This document shows positions 1 through 11,273 of a stretch of 64,000 nucleotides of DNA, one piece after another. Position 1 is the stretch's first letter. Each line of letters starts with the position of its first letter. Source of the DNA: Panopea generosa (lineage: Eukaryota > Mollusca > Bivalvia > Adapedonta > Hiatellidae); assembly GCA_029582155.1 (NCBI GenBank), contig CM055909.1, forward strand, positions 14,604,616 to 14,668,615, written 5' to 3'. The translations under genes were made by a program, and so were the position numbers. The notes beneath the pieces were generated by a model. It searched no databases and had not been told where the DNA came from. It worked only from the letters and a program-made list of their open reading frames with translations.

Positions 1-689
1 ATCATCCCAACAATATGCATAATTATTGTAGTTAATATAGTGCTCAACAGTTTATATCTTCCTTCGATCGATATACATAATCTCCTACATCAACATAATA
101 ACCAATAGTATCATTATCATCCCAACAATACGCATAATTATTGTAGTTAACATAGTACTCAACAGTTTATATCTTCCTTCCACCGATATACATAATCACC
201 TACATCAACATAATAACCAATAGAATCATTATCATCTGAAAGTATTGTATGAGTACCTGATTTAACATACTAATCAAAAGCAGTATCCCTACATTATGCA
301 CAAAGACTTCATCATTACAATACTTATAAGCAACGTTAGTACTGTATAATTAAACACACCCAGCTTCATCAACAAAATAATGGTAAACATCATCAAAACA
401 TTTCGCTTAAATTCATACTCTTCATTATAATACTGATAAGAAACATCATCATCCCAACGTTATACTTCACCCAGCAATATAAGTAAGCAGCTTCATAAAC
501 GTATCTATGTTCACTTTTATCCCAAAATATTACATACTTATTTTCATCAACGTATTGCTCATGAGCTTCATCACCATTCCAACGTTGGACATGTTCATCT
601 TTATCAGAAAAGATACTTATAGTGTATCACCATCATCCCGACAGTATACACCGTCGTCTATATCAATATATTATTTATGTGTATCATCG

Positions 690-737
<48 letters not shown>

Positions 738-1336
738 CCATAATAACCATTATCATCACCATCGTCAAAATATAATACTTTAGCATCTACATCACTATAA
801 TACACATATGTATCATCGTCATCCCAAACATTATACAGTGTCACCTACATCGACATAATACTCGTATATATCACCATCATTATCTTATTATCGTCATTTT
901 ACATATTATCCCTTTATCAACACAATACCCATATGAATCATCAATATCATCATCATCATCATCATCCCAAACAATATACATTATCGCCTATATCAACATT
1001 ATACTCATAAGTATATATCTCATCATCGTCCTCATCTACTTCACCATTAGCAATAATCATCATCATCATCATCATCATCCCAAATATTTTATATCACCTA
1101 CATCAAAATAACCCTCATCAATACATATCTCATCGTCAGCATCATAATCATCATCATTTTCATTGTTAACAGCATCAACACCATCATCATCCCAAACAGT
1201 TCACATTATCACATACATCAACACAATATTCCTAAATATTATCATGATCATCGTATTCCAATATTTTACATTATCCCTATATCAACATAATACTCATTTA
1301 TATCATCATTATTAACATCATCATCAACAACAACAA

Positions 1337-1367
<31 letters not shown>

Positions 1368-1438
1368 TCAGCATCATTATCATCAATTCAAACATTATAC
1401 ATTCTCACCTACATCATCATAATACTAACACATATCGC

Positions 1439-1469
<31 letters not shown>

Positions 1470-1600
1470 GTCATTTCAAACAGTTTACATAATAACCTTT
1501 ATCATCATAATAATCATATGTAGTATCATCGACCCAATACACTACATTGACACGATATTGTCATCACATTGCTATAATAAAAATCACACACATTGACTCA
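1..1600. repeat. CAT-rich degenerate satellite with (ATC)n microsatellites
   Basis: The stretch repeats a loose unit of roughly 60-190 bp built from 'catcccaaacattatacat', 'tcacctacatcaacataat' and 'actcatatgtatcatc', interspersed with pure ATC/CAT runs (about 680-736, 1338-1370, 1438-1470). The first two units are the best conserved: bases 1-115 recur at 116-230 with few changes, a 115-bp period. The Ser-rich reading frame at 507-743 is only the translation of the ATC run. No gene is visible. Confidence 0.85.
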
Positions 1601-2154
1601 TAATTATGTATCATTCTTGTAAGTCATTTCCCACCGCCATAATAATCATTACCAAAATCATCGTTCCAAAATTATACACATCATGAAAATAGTAATAATT
1701 AATGTCAACATTCATCTTAGTAACTGCAGCCGAGCCGACAATGTTCATAATAATAAGCATTGTATACTCTGTATAAACACCATGAACAAGTAATTTATAG
1801 AACAATTCCATCAGTTCAATGTTATATTCATAATCATCTTGTTGACATCAATTTGCTAATTACAACTAATTTTATAGTCGGTAAATCAATGCGTTGGGAA
1901 AGAGTTAATATAACACTGCCAGTATAACAAGCACGTATCACTTGCCGGTCTTCAGTGCGCTGTATGTACATCCAGTCGCGGTTTAATTGTCTATCCATAT
2001 ATGGTAGTGTTTTCTTAAGCATACTGGACTTGGTTGGTCAAACGTTTATGTATAATGCTTTAAAAAGATTAGCAATGTAAAATGTCAGTAGTACACAGTT
2101 GACTTTGTCTATGCTAAATTCATAGATATTAAAATATACATATCACTGAGTACA
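1601..2154. other. AT-rich sequence 3' of the ORF1
   Basis: This stretch lies downstream of the minus-strand ORF1 and is where the LINE ORF2 would be expected. I see no reverse transcriptase or endonuclease motif, no poly(A) or poly(T) tail and no recognised repeat. Short reading frames at 1611-1811 and 1834-2022 (minus) have no recognisable content. Confidence 0.5.
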
Positions 2155-2976
2155 TCATTTTGACTGTGAGAAAGGCAATAGGTCAGTTTCAGTCATAATC
2201 CGATGCACATTGTTGTGAAGATCCTTTATAAGAACTGTACCATCTGATGACCAGCAGCCCTGTATAACTTTGGACTTCACCAGACAGCCGGCCTGATAAA
2301 GTAACGATCCTCGATAACGGGTTAAGTCCTCGTTGATATAGACTTTTGCATAGCCATGGTCTTTAGCGAGCTTCCTTTGATTGAAGAGCTTTTGTCGCGC
2401 TCGATATGTGGCCATCTTAACGATAATGTCACGTGGTCTTGATGCTTTTGTGCTTCCAACCCTGTGACTCCTGTCAATCTCATCAAGAGATATGTTGGCA
2501 TTTACAGCCTTTGCCAGTTCAAGAACAATAGAGTCGGTAGATTCGCTTGGGGATTCCTTGATGCCTGAAACTCGAATACAGTTTCTGCGACTGTATTGTT
2601 CTGCTGCATCTGCAGCGGACTCAAGCTTAGTTATTTTGGACACGAGCTCCTTATTAGTTTGTTTAAGCTCTGTGTTTTCGTCCTGAAGCGCAGACAGCTT
2701 TTCGTTGAGGCCCTTTACCACACCGTCGACGATAAAGGTGATCATTTCAGTGATCTGGTGTTGGAAGGTATTTCTTAGGACATCCGCAATACCTTTTATG
2801 TCGCCCTCACTCAATGATATTTTTGTTTCTGTTTCCATCGCAGAGATTTCAGAAACTTCGGATGCGTCGAACGAGGCTGACGATACTCTGTTTTTCTTAA
2901 GTTCAGTATCGAATTCGGGGGAGGAGAGTTCTCTCTTTTTCTCGTTGGGTTTGTTCGGCGTAGACGAGTCACTCAT
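2155..2976 (-). CDS. LINE-type ORF1 protein (coiled coil, RRM-like and C-terminal domains), intact, no ORF2
   Basis: Uninterrupted 273-codon frame from ATG (2974-2976) to a stop at 2155. It resembles ORF1 proteins of L1/CR1-type non-LTR retrotransposons, nucleic-acid-binding chaperones that coat the element RNA. Residues 1-60 are Ser/Glu/Lys-rich and probably disordered. Residues about 85-125 form a Leu/Glu/Lys coiled coil (LNEKLSALQDENTELK). 'EQYSRRNCIRVSGIKES' at about 125-142 matches the conserved entry into the RRM-like domain. 'VYINEDLTRYRGSLL' and 'WSSDGTVLIKD' in the last 80 residues match the C-terminal domain. Family membership is inferred from these motifs. No endonuclease or reverse transcriptase follows within the 2.1 kb available downstream. 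It could be a 3'-deleted LINE, an ORF1-only element like mammalian HAL1, or a captured copy. The intact frame suggests recent activity or selection. Confidence 0.72.
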   Translation of the reverse strand: MSDSSTPNKPNEKKRELSSPEFDTELKKNRVSSASFDASEVSEISAMETETKISLSEGDIKGIADVLRNTFQHQITEMITFIVDGVVKGLNEKLSALQDENTELKQTNKELVSKITKLESAADAAEQYSRRNCIRVSGIKESPSESTDSIVLELAKAVNANISLDEIDRSHRVGSTKASRPRDIIVKMATYRARQKLFNQRKLAKDHGYAKVYINEDLTRYRGSLLYQAGCLVKSKVIQGCWSSDGTVLIKDLHNNVHRIMTETDLLPFSQSK

Positions 2977-3690
2977 TATCTGAAGGGGACTATATCTTTT
3001 TTGAACAGTATACTATTTAAAAAATATAGCGTGACCTTGTATAGTTCATTCATATATCGATTCCCATTCACACAGAGATAAAGTCAATGTAAACAAGCAT
3101 TGCACTAAAGGTGATACTGCAATAAAAGTACAGGTAGCTTCAGAGAATCGGCAAACATGGCTCTCATGGAAGAAGTTGTGCGATCACATTTATAACCGGG
3201 TCGTCATCATTACTAGCTCAATCATTGCACGAAAGCTGCCGCCTCAAAAAGTTCGAAAACGTTAGCAAATTACATTATTTCCTTCACCTTGTTTAAATTT
3301 TAAACACTCGCCGCCATTGATCACGTGATATATCTGTTTGATAAAAGTATACCTAAGTGTTTGTGTGATTGTACTTCTGATATTTGTTGGTTATGCATAT
3401 ATAGTGGTGGATACTCAAACATGTCGGGTGTTTTCATCGTTAACAAAAGTATCTCGTCACACTGTGACCTCAAATCATAACTTCCAATTATTTTGATTTA
3501 AACTATGTTACATCTTTAAATGTCGCAACCGTTTCATTTTTCATTCCTGTCATGAATCGTAAAAATCTACCCCCAAATAATTTTTGGCCGACCCACAAGA
3601 ACTTCATGGTTTCTGGGAAATATCTCATTTGCCTTAATCATGTGTATCAAACAATTCTACCAAACAGCACCGTAGTTGAAATGAAATGTT
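2977..3690. other. AT-rich sequence 5' of the ORF1, nothing recognised
   Basis: This is where a 5' UTR of the minus-strand ORF1 element would lie. No poly(A), target duplication or inverted repeat bounding the element was found. 'tgatcacgtgat' at about 3318 is a short palindrome containing an E-box (CACGTG). A short plus-strand frame at 3552-3779 has no recognisable domain. Confidence 0.4.
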
Positions 3691-3692
3691 GT

Positions 3693-4090
3693 TCAAAGGG
3701 ATTTGTTTTCTTTTACTTGACTGAAGAATTTTCTTATCACATTCCCCTTACCCACTTGTTCCTTTATTCCTATAGGTAGACTGTCATACAGTTCATCATT
3801 TTCAGATTTGTTCTCATCTTCAATGTTGGAAATTTCAAGTATACTTAGATTATCGATTCTTTCTTCGTAAGATTGATAAAATAAACTCTTTTTACAAGAT
3901 TTGTGTTCATGTTTTGGTGTCGAAGTTTTCTTGATCACTGATTTTGTCGAAGGTATTGATGTTGAACATTTATATCGTTTATGTAACGGAGATTCTGCAG
4001 ATGTACAGCCAAGTCTCTTTCTTTAAGGTATGTTATCTTTTTAACTCTAGATAATCTCAGTCGTCTTTTTCCAAAATCATTTGGAACCTG
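3693..4090 (-). CDS. possible coding exon(s) of an unrecognised gene, or a decayed one
   Basis: On the minus strand a frame runs from about 4020 to the stop at 3693. It is rich in Lys, Ser, Glu and Asn (for example STKSVIKKTSTPKHEHKS and LEISNIEDENKSENDELYD), which is more protein-like than neighbouring frames. A possible 3' splice site (pyrimidines then 'ttgcag') sits near 4091 and opens a second frame beginning 'VPNDFGKRRLRLSRVKK'. That frame is one base out of register with the long one. A possible donor 'ggtaag' lies near 3752. Either two exons overlap here, a one-base indel breaks one exon, or this is chance. I do not recognise the protein; an acidic and basic low-complexity nuclear protein would fit the composition. 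Confidence 0.22.
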
Positions 4091-4635
4091 CAACATTGAA
4101 GATAATAGTCCGTAAACAATTGTTTAAGCCATTATGTTTATAAATGTACAAATATCGGACATTGTAACTTTGTTAAATAAAGATACTTTTGCATCGATTC
4201 TTTCTAACAGACAAGTGTTCTGTTGAAAGTGCATTGCAGTTAAGATTTAACATCAATCTCGCTACGATCACATTGCTGCTAAAATAAATGTGCATACAGT
4301 TATTGAATTTAAAAGAGCATTTCATTAAGACTGTTGTTTTTTTTTGTTTTTGTTTTTTTTTTTTCGAGTTGATAACGGCATTGTAATACAGTTTAGTATA
4401 TATTTATTTGACGTTGTTCACAGTTTACAACATATTACAATAATCAGTTATTATTACAGGAATAAACAATATGGAAACAATACACAACTTAGTCTGTAGA
4501 ATGGAACCACTCTCCAATTTGGTCGGTTAAAAAGCAATATTGGGAAAGACACAATTGAGCACGTTGATTGGTCAGTTGCTTCAACTGAAAGTTTGAATGA
4601 CGTCACAGTTTAGTAATTGACCTCTTCGAAATCCA
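4091..4635. other. AT-rich noncoding stretch
   Basis: It contains a T-rich low-complexity run at about 4335-4365 and no recognised gene or repeat. Confidence 0.4.
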
Positions 4636-4740
4636 GAATTCTCGTCGCGTGCGAAAGCGAGATTTCGCCCGAGACTATGAGCTCAGGGGAATTCGTTTCA
4701 CCGCGGTCGCTGCTGAAACAATGTAGATTTCACTTAAGTA
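4636..4740. repeat. CpG-rich dispersed repeat, copy 1
   Basis: A GC-rich island in AT-rich DNA. Bases 4641-4669 (ctcgtcgcgtgcgaaagcga and onward) recur with few changes in direct orientation at 6708-6736. 'gagctcaggggaa' at 4680 recurs in inverted orientation at 6677-6690. The mixed orientation suggests two ends of, or two copies of, a transposable element with internal palindromes. Confidence 0.5.
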
Positions 4741-6650
4741 AATTGAATTTTCATACATTAACAACACAAATATTTATTAAAGCAGTTTAATAAAGTTTAA
4801 TTTGAGAGAGTATGCTAGTATCAATGATGAACATAAGAAATGATGCGGTTGTTGACAATGATTACCTTTTTATTGTGACTTTTATTACTGTTGTAAGTGG
4901 GTTGTGTTAGCATAATGCTAATTTCATATTATTTTAAAGTAAAAAGCGTTGTTGTGTGGTATTTTTAATATTTGCATAATTTGGAGTTGTTTTTTTTTAT
5001 CATATTGTGTATTTTACCTATAACTAGCCCATATGACATCGTTACCCAGTCTACTAGTTACCTGGACAAATAGGATTTTTAACCTTTGATGGATAGTGTC
5101 ATGTGGAATATATTTGCCTACAGGCATATTGCACACAATGTACGCTACTGTCCCGTTTTTGGCATCCTGCTGAGCTTTCATAATTCACCAACACTACAGT
5201 CACACCATGTGGTAATGAGAAAAAAACATGCATATTGTACCCCAATTTGCATAATTCACCACATGTTTTATGACCCCAGGGTTTAAGATAGGATGTATGT
5301 TATATTGCATAGTATTATGGACAATTACTTAATTTAAACATTTTCAGTTATTTATGGGATCAATACCAATGGTAAGAAATTATGTAATGTCCGTCCCCTT
5401 TTTGTAACGTTCATCCCCTATATTAGAGCGACATTAAACAAAATATCTAATTTTTTGTTCATTTTTTTTTAATAAATTATTCATATCTTAGATGCACTCT
5501 GCAAACATAAAGTACATTGAAAAAAAGTGAATTGATTCTATAAATTAAAAAAAAATAGAATGTGTATGCAGGTGGGGGAGGGGGAGGCGGACGTTCATTT
5601 CCAAAATTACCAATTTTTTTACAATTTATATAGTACCTCGGTATAACAACAGGTGAATGTGTATCATTCTATTTATCTTCTTGGAAGAATATATACCAGG
5701 GATGCAGTTTTTTTGTCACAAATTGACATTTTCTGAGTTTATGTATCATTTCACAAATACAATTTTATTAAAGAAAGCAAAAATATGCCCTCGTGGTCAT
5801 GCATTACAATGTGATACACGTAAATGTTATAAATATGATAAAATCAAAATTGTATGTATATTATTTTGTGTGATTTGTGTCCGTAGTGTATGGTGTAAAT
5901 TTACAATAAATATATCAAATTTCTCGTTAATACAATAAATGTATAAACAAAATAAAATGTATTTTAGTTATGTTTCAACCCCAAATAATAACAATCCAAT
6001 ACTATCACACATTACAAACAAATACCATAAGTAAATGATTGTGACACCCAATCATGGTGTGAAATACTGTAAAGTGTATGCATTAACATATGTGTGGTAC
6101 GAAACCTCAATCTGGTGGTACGAAACGTCTGTAATTCATTCAAAGCTCTCTTAAATAAAAGAAAATCATAGTTTTTTGCAAAAAACTACATTTAGATTAT
6201 ATTGATATGTTATAGTCATAATTTTTTTTTTTAATCATTTACCTACGTTTTAAACAAAAAGGCCCATTAACTATGCAACATGCATGTCGTCAGTTGGGTC
6301 CGAAATTTGGTAGATAATACATCTATAAAAAGACAAGAATTATTAATAAAATCCGTCATGTCGCATGAACTATAAAACAAATAAAATATAACCATTCCCT
6401 ATTTGTAAATGGTAGTAGGGATATTGATAAAAAAATTAATACAAAACTTCTCAAGTTTACAAATTATCCCACCCATCACCAGAAATCAAGCATTAATTAA
6501 AGTATACAAACACGCACAAAACGATAAAAAGTAATTTTATTTTATCATGAGAAACTTATTTTTTTAATTTTCTTTCATATCTTGTATTGTTTTCTTTCTT
6601 TTTATGGCTGTTTTATGTAACTTTGTTGTAATTAACTACTGTCAGAAGCA
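4741..6650. other. 1.9 kb AT-rich stretch between CpG-rich repeat copies
   Basis: No gene, tRNA or clear repeat was recognised. A purine-rich 'ggtgggggagggggaggcgg' lies at about 5570-5590. If the copies at 4.65 and 6.7 kb are the ends of one transposon, this would be its interior, but no transposase motif is visible in either strand's short frames. Confidence 0.4.
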
Positions 6651-6654
6651 CCAC

Positions 6655-6790
6655 TGCGGTTTGTTATGGTGTGACGCGATTCCCCTGAGCTCAAGTCTCG
6701 TACAGATCTCGTCACGCACGAGAGCGAGATTTCACCTTTTCGAATTGGAGAATTGTGCCGGACAGATTCCCTGCTCGCCAAAATGTCCAT
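6655..6790. repeat. CpG-rich dispersed repeat, copy 2
   Basis: Bases 6676-6700 contain 'cccctgagctcaagtctcg', the inverted counterpart of 4670-4696. Bases 6708-6736 contain 'ctcgtcacgcacgagagcga', the direct counterpart of 4641-4669. The following 'gagaattgtgccgg' is also GC-rich. It is related to copy 1; the family is not identified. Confidence 0.5.
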
Positions 6791-7109
6791 ATCAAAGCGC
6801 GGGGATAAATAAAAACTTAAACTTTACTCAGTTCCAGCTTATTTCATCTGGGGTTAATACACCTGATTCGGGAGATACCAGGTTCTGAGATAGAAGACGT
6901 GTCGACAGTTTCTTTGCACGCAGCTTGACATGATTATTATACACAACTCATAGATCTATAATTATTTCGTTCTTATTTTCATAGGTAACGTGTTCTGTAC
7001 TACATCCTCGCTCTCTGTACCGATCACACTTTGGCGTTTTTCTTTTTACCATGTTTTTTATCGTCGGAAAATTTAGTCTTATTATACATTTATATGTTAT
7101 TTGTTAATA

Positions 7110-7380
7110 TATAAATAGGTATAAGGATTGAATTCGGGATTAAAACAACGACACAGGCCGATTTGGAAGGCGAAGCAGAGCTCTAAATGTCAAACTCGCC
7201 TCACGTCTGAACAGAAGAAAAACGATTTCCAAATAAACGGTACACCCGATGTTTATGAGATATCGTCCACAAGTTTAAGCTTAAAAAACGGGTCGAACTA
7301 TGGATTTAGATTTTTTAAAAACAATTATGATATTAAAAAATCACATATTTCTTACCTTCCATGTGTTGTTCGCTGAACCG
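7110..7380 (+). other. possible exon-like segment, unrecognised
   Basis: A plus-strand frame (about 7128-7376) begins just after an acceptor-like 'aaataggtataag'. It has higher GC and a protein-like composition (KQRHRPIWKAKQSSKCQ, TPDVYEISSTSLSLKNGS). It has no ATG at its head, no recognisable domain and no clear donor. It may be chance. Confidence 0.13.
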
Positions 7381-8740
7381 GAAGTTGCACGTATGGTACA
7401 GGCGTCTGTACCATTAGTGCGTTCAGCAAGCGTGATGATAATGTATGGTAAATCTTTTATCAAAGACATTTTTTTAAGATAAATCAAGAATAAACACAAA
7501 CACACTTAAATTAAGTGTAGTTTTAGCATGTTTGCGATAGTATGTGGTAGTATTGGGTAGTATCTGGTAGTATTGGGTAAATCGTGCCGCTGGTTTTTGA
7601 ACAACCAACTCCTCCTGAGTTTATGTAAATCCTTTTTAAATAACCATCTATTTAATATATTACGATATGCTGAACCCATACCAACGGAAATAATAACAAA
7701 ACCAAGCAGCTACAATTGTTTATTTTACTTGATATGTAACAGAAATATATTTTCTTTAAAAACACGATTGAAAAAAGGGCAAGTTTACCAGTGTGGCGTA
7801 TTCTCAGCACATTGCAAGAATCAGACATATCTCCGAACATGCACAAGTTAGTTTTTATTTATTTTTTTTAGATTATATATCAACAAACTATTTTAAAGTA
7901 TAATATGATCACAGTAGTAAATAACATAATATTAAGTTTGTTAGAAAATATATAAGGTAAGTTTCAAGACATGTTTTTAAATATGCAAATCGAAATGCAT
8001 AATGATTGAGATTAGTTCATTTAAACATCAAAGTTACGATTAAGCACACCACGTTTGCCTTTTCCCTGCATCCAGAATTTGACCGTGTCACCTGGAACCT
8101 GGTCGGAATTTGGTATCACCAGTGTATTTTAAATTAAATATGTTGTTTCACTCAAATTCTGCATCTTTACATCAATAAACAAGCCTATTTCGTACAAACT
8201 CAAACATATACATTCATCAAATCTATTTACCACCTCTTTTATAAGACCTAACCATTGGATGTTTTTTTAAAAGCAGCCAACTTGTTTCACTACTGTATAA
8301 TTTAAGGGAAGTAACTCCTTAAAGATTTTTTTTATGCGAACCATATATTATTTCCCATTTGTACATTTTTCACTTAGCAAGTTTCTCCATTTTATTAAAT
8401 GTCAAAACAAATAGACTATAAAACTACTTCTGTTTTATTGATATTGAAGTAAAATTAGTATGTGTTATTGCAGCGAGGCAATTTAACGTAACCACACTAT
8501 CATATTATTATATCATGGCTTTTTGCGTTATCTAGAATAAGCTTCTTTACAAAGAATCCAAAGGACAGAGGTCAACAATGATTTTTTTTAAATTTGAATG
8601 TTGTTTACACAAGGTCTATATTTTTTTTAAAATTTGTTATAATATTAAGGAACTCTAGAAGATCTATCTCTCATTCTTGATATGCAGTATTGCCTGGTGT
8701 GTGTTATTATTTATTACCGACGTTTCGGCTTATCGCCTTA
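7381..8740. other. AT-rich noncoding stretch with a small tandem duplication
   Basis: The only structures I see are a short repeat of 'tagtattgggtagtat' at about 7540-7578, a palindrome 'ggtacaggcgtctgtacc' at about 7395, and 'agggaagtaactcctta' at about 8307, a phrase common in mollusc repeats. No gene was recognised. Confidence 0.4.
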
Positions 8741-8751
8741 ATCATGGAATG

Positions 8752-8752
8752 A

Positions 8753-8783
<31 letters not shown>

Positions 8784-8784
8784 A
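8752..8784. repeat. (ATAA)n microsatellite
   Basis: About eight perfect 'ataa' units. Such runs often mark the tail of a retroelement, but no clear element body was recognised immediately upstream. Confidence 0.9.
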
Positions 8785-8835
8785 CAACGGAAATTACGTC
8801 GAATAACGTGACGTTAAAATAGCGGGAAAAGCAAT

Positions 8836-9150
8836 TGAGCCGCGTCGCGCGAACTTCGACTCAAAAATATTATCCCTTGTATACCTAATACCGCGATAAA
8901 CCTATTACCGCGAATGCCAGTATAATAACAATCTGGGGAGACATGCGCAAAGCTCCAACTTCTGTTAGCGTCGGCATTTGTTTGCATTTCGTATCGGTAA
9001 CTGTTTTTTACTCAGCACACTTAAGTAGATCTAACCTTATTATTGTTTAGTATTGATGCCATTCTTTACATTGTTGAAATTTTTTAGACTCGCGGTATTA
9101 GGTATGACCAGTATAATTCAGGAGTCAAACACGCAACAAGACGCGGCTCA
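8836..9150. mobile_element. MITE-like element with long imperfect terminal inverted repeats
   Basis: The ends are 'tgagccgcgt' at 8836 and its complement 'acgcggctca' ending at 9150. Inward, the arms diverge and then match again exactly over 15 bases, 'atacctaataccgcg' (8881-8895) against 'cgcggtattaggtat' (9091-9105). The arms are therefore about 60 bp. Total length is 315 bp with no coding capacity. The 'tgagccgcg' terminus is one I associate with abundant clam MITEs; superfamily and target duplication are unresolved. Confidence 0.65.
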
Positions 9151-9234
9151 TGTAAAATATTGTCGCAATCACAAGTACATGGAATATCGGATCGAAACGA
9201 TGCTTAAATTCCTATAATGGTAGTAAAAAGAGAA

Positions 9235-9410
9235 ATAGGAACATACGATAGTACATATAACTGTTAAATGAAAGCATCTCTACATATCATATAGTTGTTT
9301 TGCATTAACAGACATATGACAAACATTGTATCATTTGGACTTAAAACAGCTATATGATATGTAGAGATGCTTTCATTTAACAGTTATATGTACTATCGTT
9401 TGTTCCTATA
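9235..9410. mobile_element. near-perfect 66-bp foldback (hairpin) element
   Basis: Left arm 9235-9302 and right arm 9345-9410 are reverse complements over about 66 bp with only about two mismatches. They read 'ataggaacatacgatagtac' inward to 'catatcatatag'. They enclose a 42-bp loop. The high arm identity implies a young palindrome or an actively corrected one. It could be a foldback MITE or a small inverted duplication; no target duplication is clear. Confidence 0.8.
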
Positions 9411-10270
9411 ACCTTAGATATCTAAATATCTGGCTGGCGAGCTTACCGAGGCAGATGGAGTAACAGTGAGACTTTATGATAGGCCGTAGGAGCCTGGGGG
9501 TTCAGGTTCAATATTCAATTCAATATTCAGGTTCAGCATGTACTTTGGGGCCTGAACGTATGTATCCTCATACACACTCTCTTCAGTTCCCCGTGAATAT
9601 CGGATCATTTTCAGTAGTTACTGTTCTTTCTCTTTATAACTTCTCCTTGTGTCTATTTTCACTCACAATTTCAACAGGAAGTGGGAAGTTTCAGACGTTG
9701 TAAGAGAAACAAAACAAAACTTTAACTGAGATAAATTGCTAATTTCTTCCGTTTTCTAAGGTATGCATGTAACAGGAGTACACTTCGTTGACAATTTTCC
9801 ATTTTGAAATGATTGTCATTTACCAAGTTGATTACATTTTATTTTCTACACTAATTTCACACTTCGCGTTATAAAACTGAAATATACAGAAACGATGGGT
9901 GGGGTAACATTTTTATGCTCGCAGTACCATGGTTCGATATGCTAACGTACAAATTCAAAACAATAAATGATTTCAGTCATTTCACAAGCAAATTTCTACT
10001 TACTATTTGAATAATTCCACCTCCCTCTAAAAAAATGTTCCAATAAATAATATTCACTAAAAAGACCATGGAATATCAGTCAAAAAACAGTCATGTAAAT
10101 AATATATCAGTCTAAATACACAACCTCAGAACAGAACAGATTGCCACTTTAATCACATGACTTGAAAAGTTGAACACATTCAATACTATTAATTATGATT
10201 TTTTTTTTAATTTGATCAATTAAAAAATACATTTCAAAGCAATGAAGTCTTTTAGCTGGTAGGGTTTTTA
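9411..10270. other. AT-rich noncoding stretch
   Basis: It contains a short repeat of 'caggttcaatattca' at about 9500-9535. No gene or element was recognised otherwise. Confidence 0.4.
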
Positions 10271-10274
10271 GGGT

Positions 10275-11273
10275 ATCGGGTCCGTTCGCCCTAATAACAT
10301 GTTCACCTTAGGTCCATTCACGGTGGGTTCTTCACACATGGAACCCGTTTTAGCCCTGGGTTTGTTTGCGCTATATTTTTATATGAATTATTAATGGTAT
10401 TTAGGCTTTATAGCGGAGAAAAAATATTTATATCAAACTTCAAAAAAAAAAACGTGGGGAAACGGTGGAAATATTTAAAACTAATTATTGTTTGTTTAGG
10501 AGTATTAATTGCATGGCTTTTTTAATTATTATATTTCATATATAGTGCTCTTTAAAATACATGGTTAGGACATGATTGGTAGATGTGAATGAGTTTGTAA
10601 GAGGCATGCAAGAGTTGAGTTTTGTTATATTGTAATGATTGTTAAAATGGTAAAAATAAAATAAATACTTACAGAAAAACTAGTTTTCACCTTTTTTTAT
10701 ATATAAGATCTTTCGTATATCCCTCCACTTCACAAGATCAGTGAAAATCAAGAAAAATTCATCTGGTAGCAGCAATACAATATGAAAGTCCGTGAAATAT
10801 TCAACAAATCTAAACACCATCTTATATAATTATATGAAACAAGACAAAAAAAAAAAAAAATCAGGGCTTAAACAGTACAAGTTAACAACATTCCTAAGTT
10901 GTATTCCTGTCCACTTCAGTGAAAATCAGAAACAGTTATTAGTGGTGGTTAACATGGTTAATGAGCAGTAAAACATAAATGTATAGTTGACGAAATTTTC
11001 AACTATAAACCAAAAGAAACCTCAACATACTCGTATCAAGGAATTATATATCATGTTATAAAACCACGTGTATAATACAAGACAACACATTTAAATCGTA
11101 TCAGAGCGATTATATACTTACAGATAACTGAAAATATACAGCAAAATAAGATAAATAGTCGGCGAAACTTCCAACAAACAATAAATAATAATCAGTGCGA
11201 ATGGACCCAGGGCAAACAGGTTTTAGCGCGAATGGTCCAAGGGCGAACGATAATCAGGGCGAACGGACCCAGA
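10275..11273. mobile_element. 1-kb nonautonomous element with degenerate ~90-bp inverted repeats
   Basis: 'gggtccgttcgccct' at 10278-10292 is exactly complementary to 'agggcgaacggaccc' at 11256-11270. Inside each end the same order of submotifs follows (ggtccattca, gttttagc, ccctgggt, tttgcgct on the left, with their complements on the right). Each terminus is thus a run of 20-30 bp subrepeats on the theme 'gggtccattcgc'. The interior is AT-rich and noncoding. It is consistent with a MITE or foldback transposon; the superfamily is not assigned. Confidence 0.7.

Noticed and set aside
507-743. Ser-rich small protein
   Set aside because: It is the translation of an ATC microsatellite; no other coding signal.
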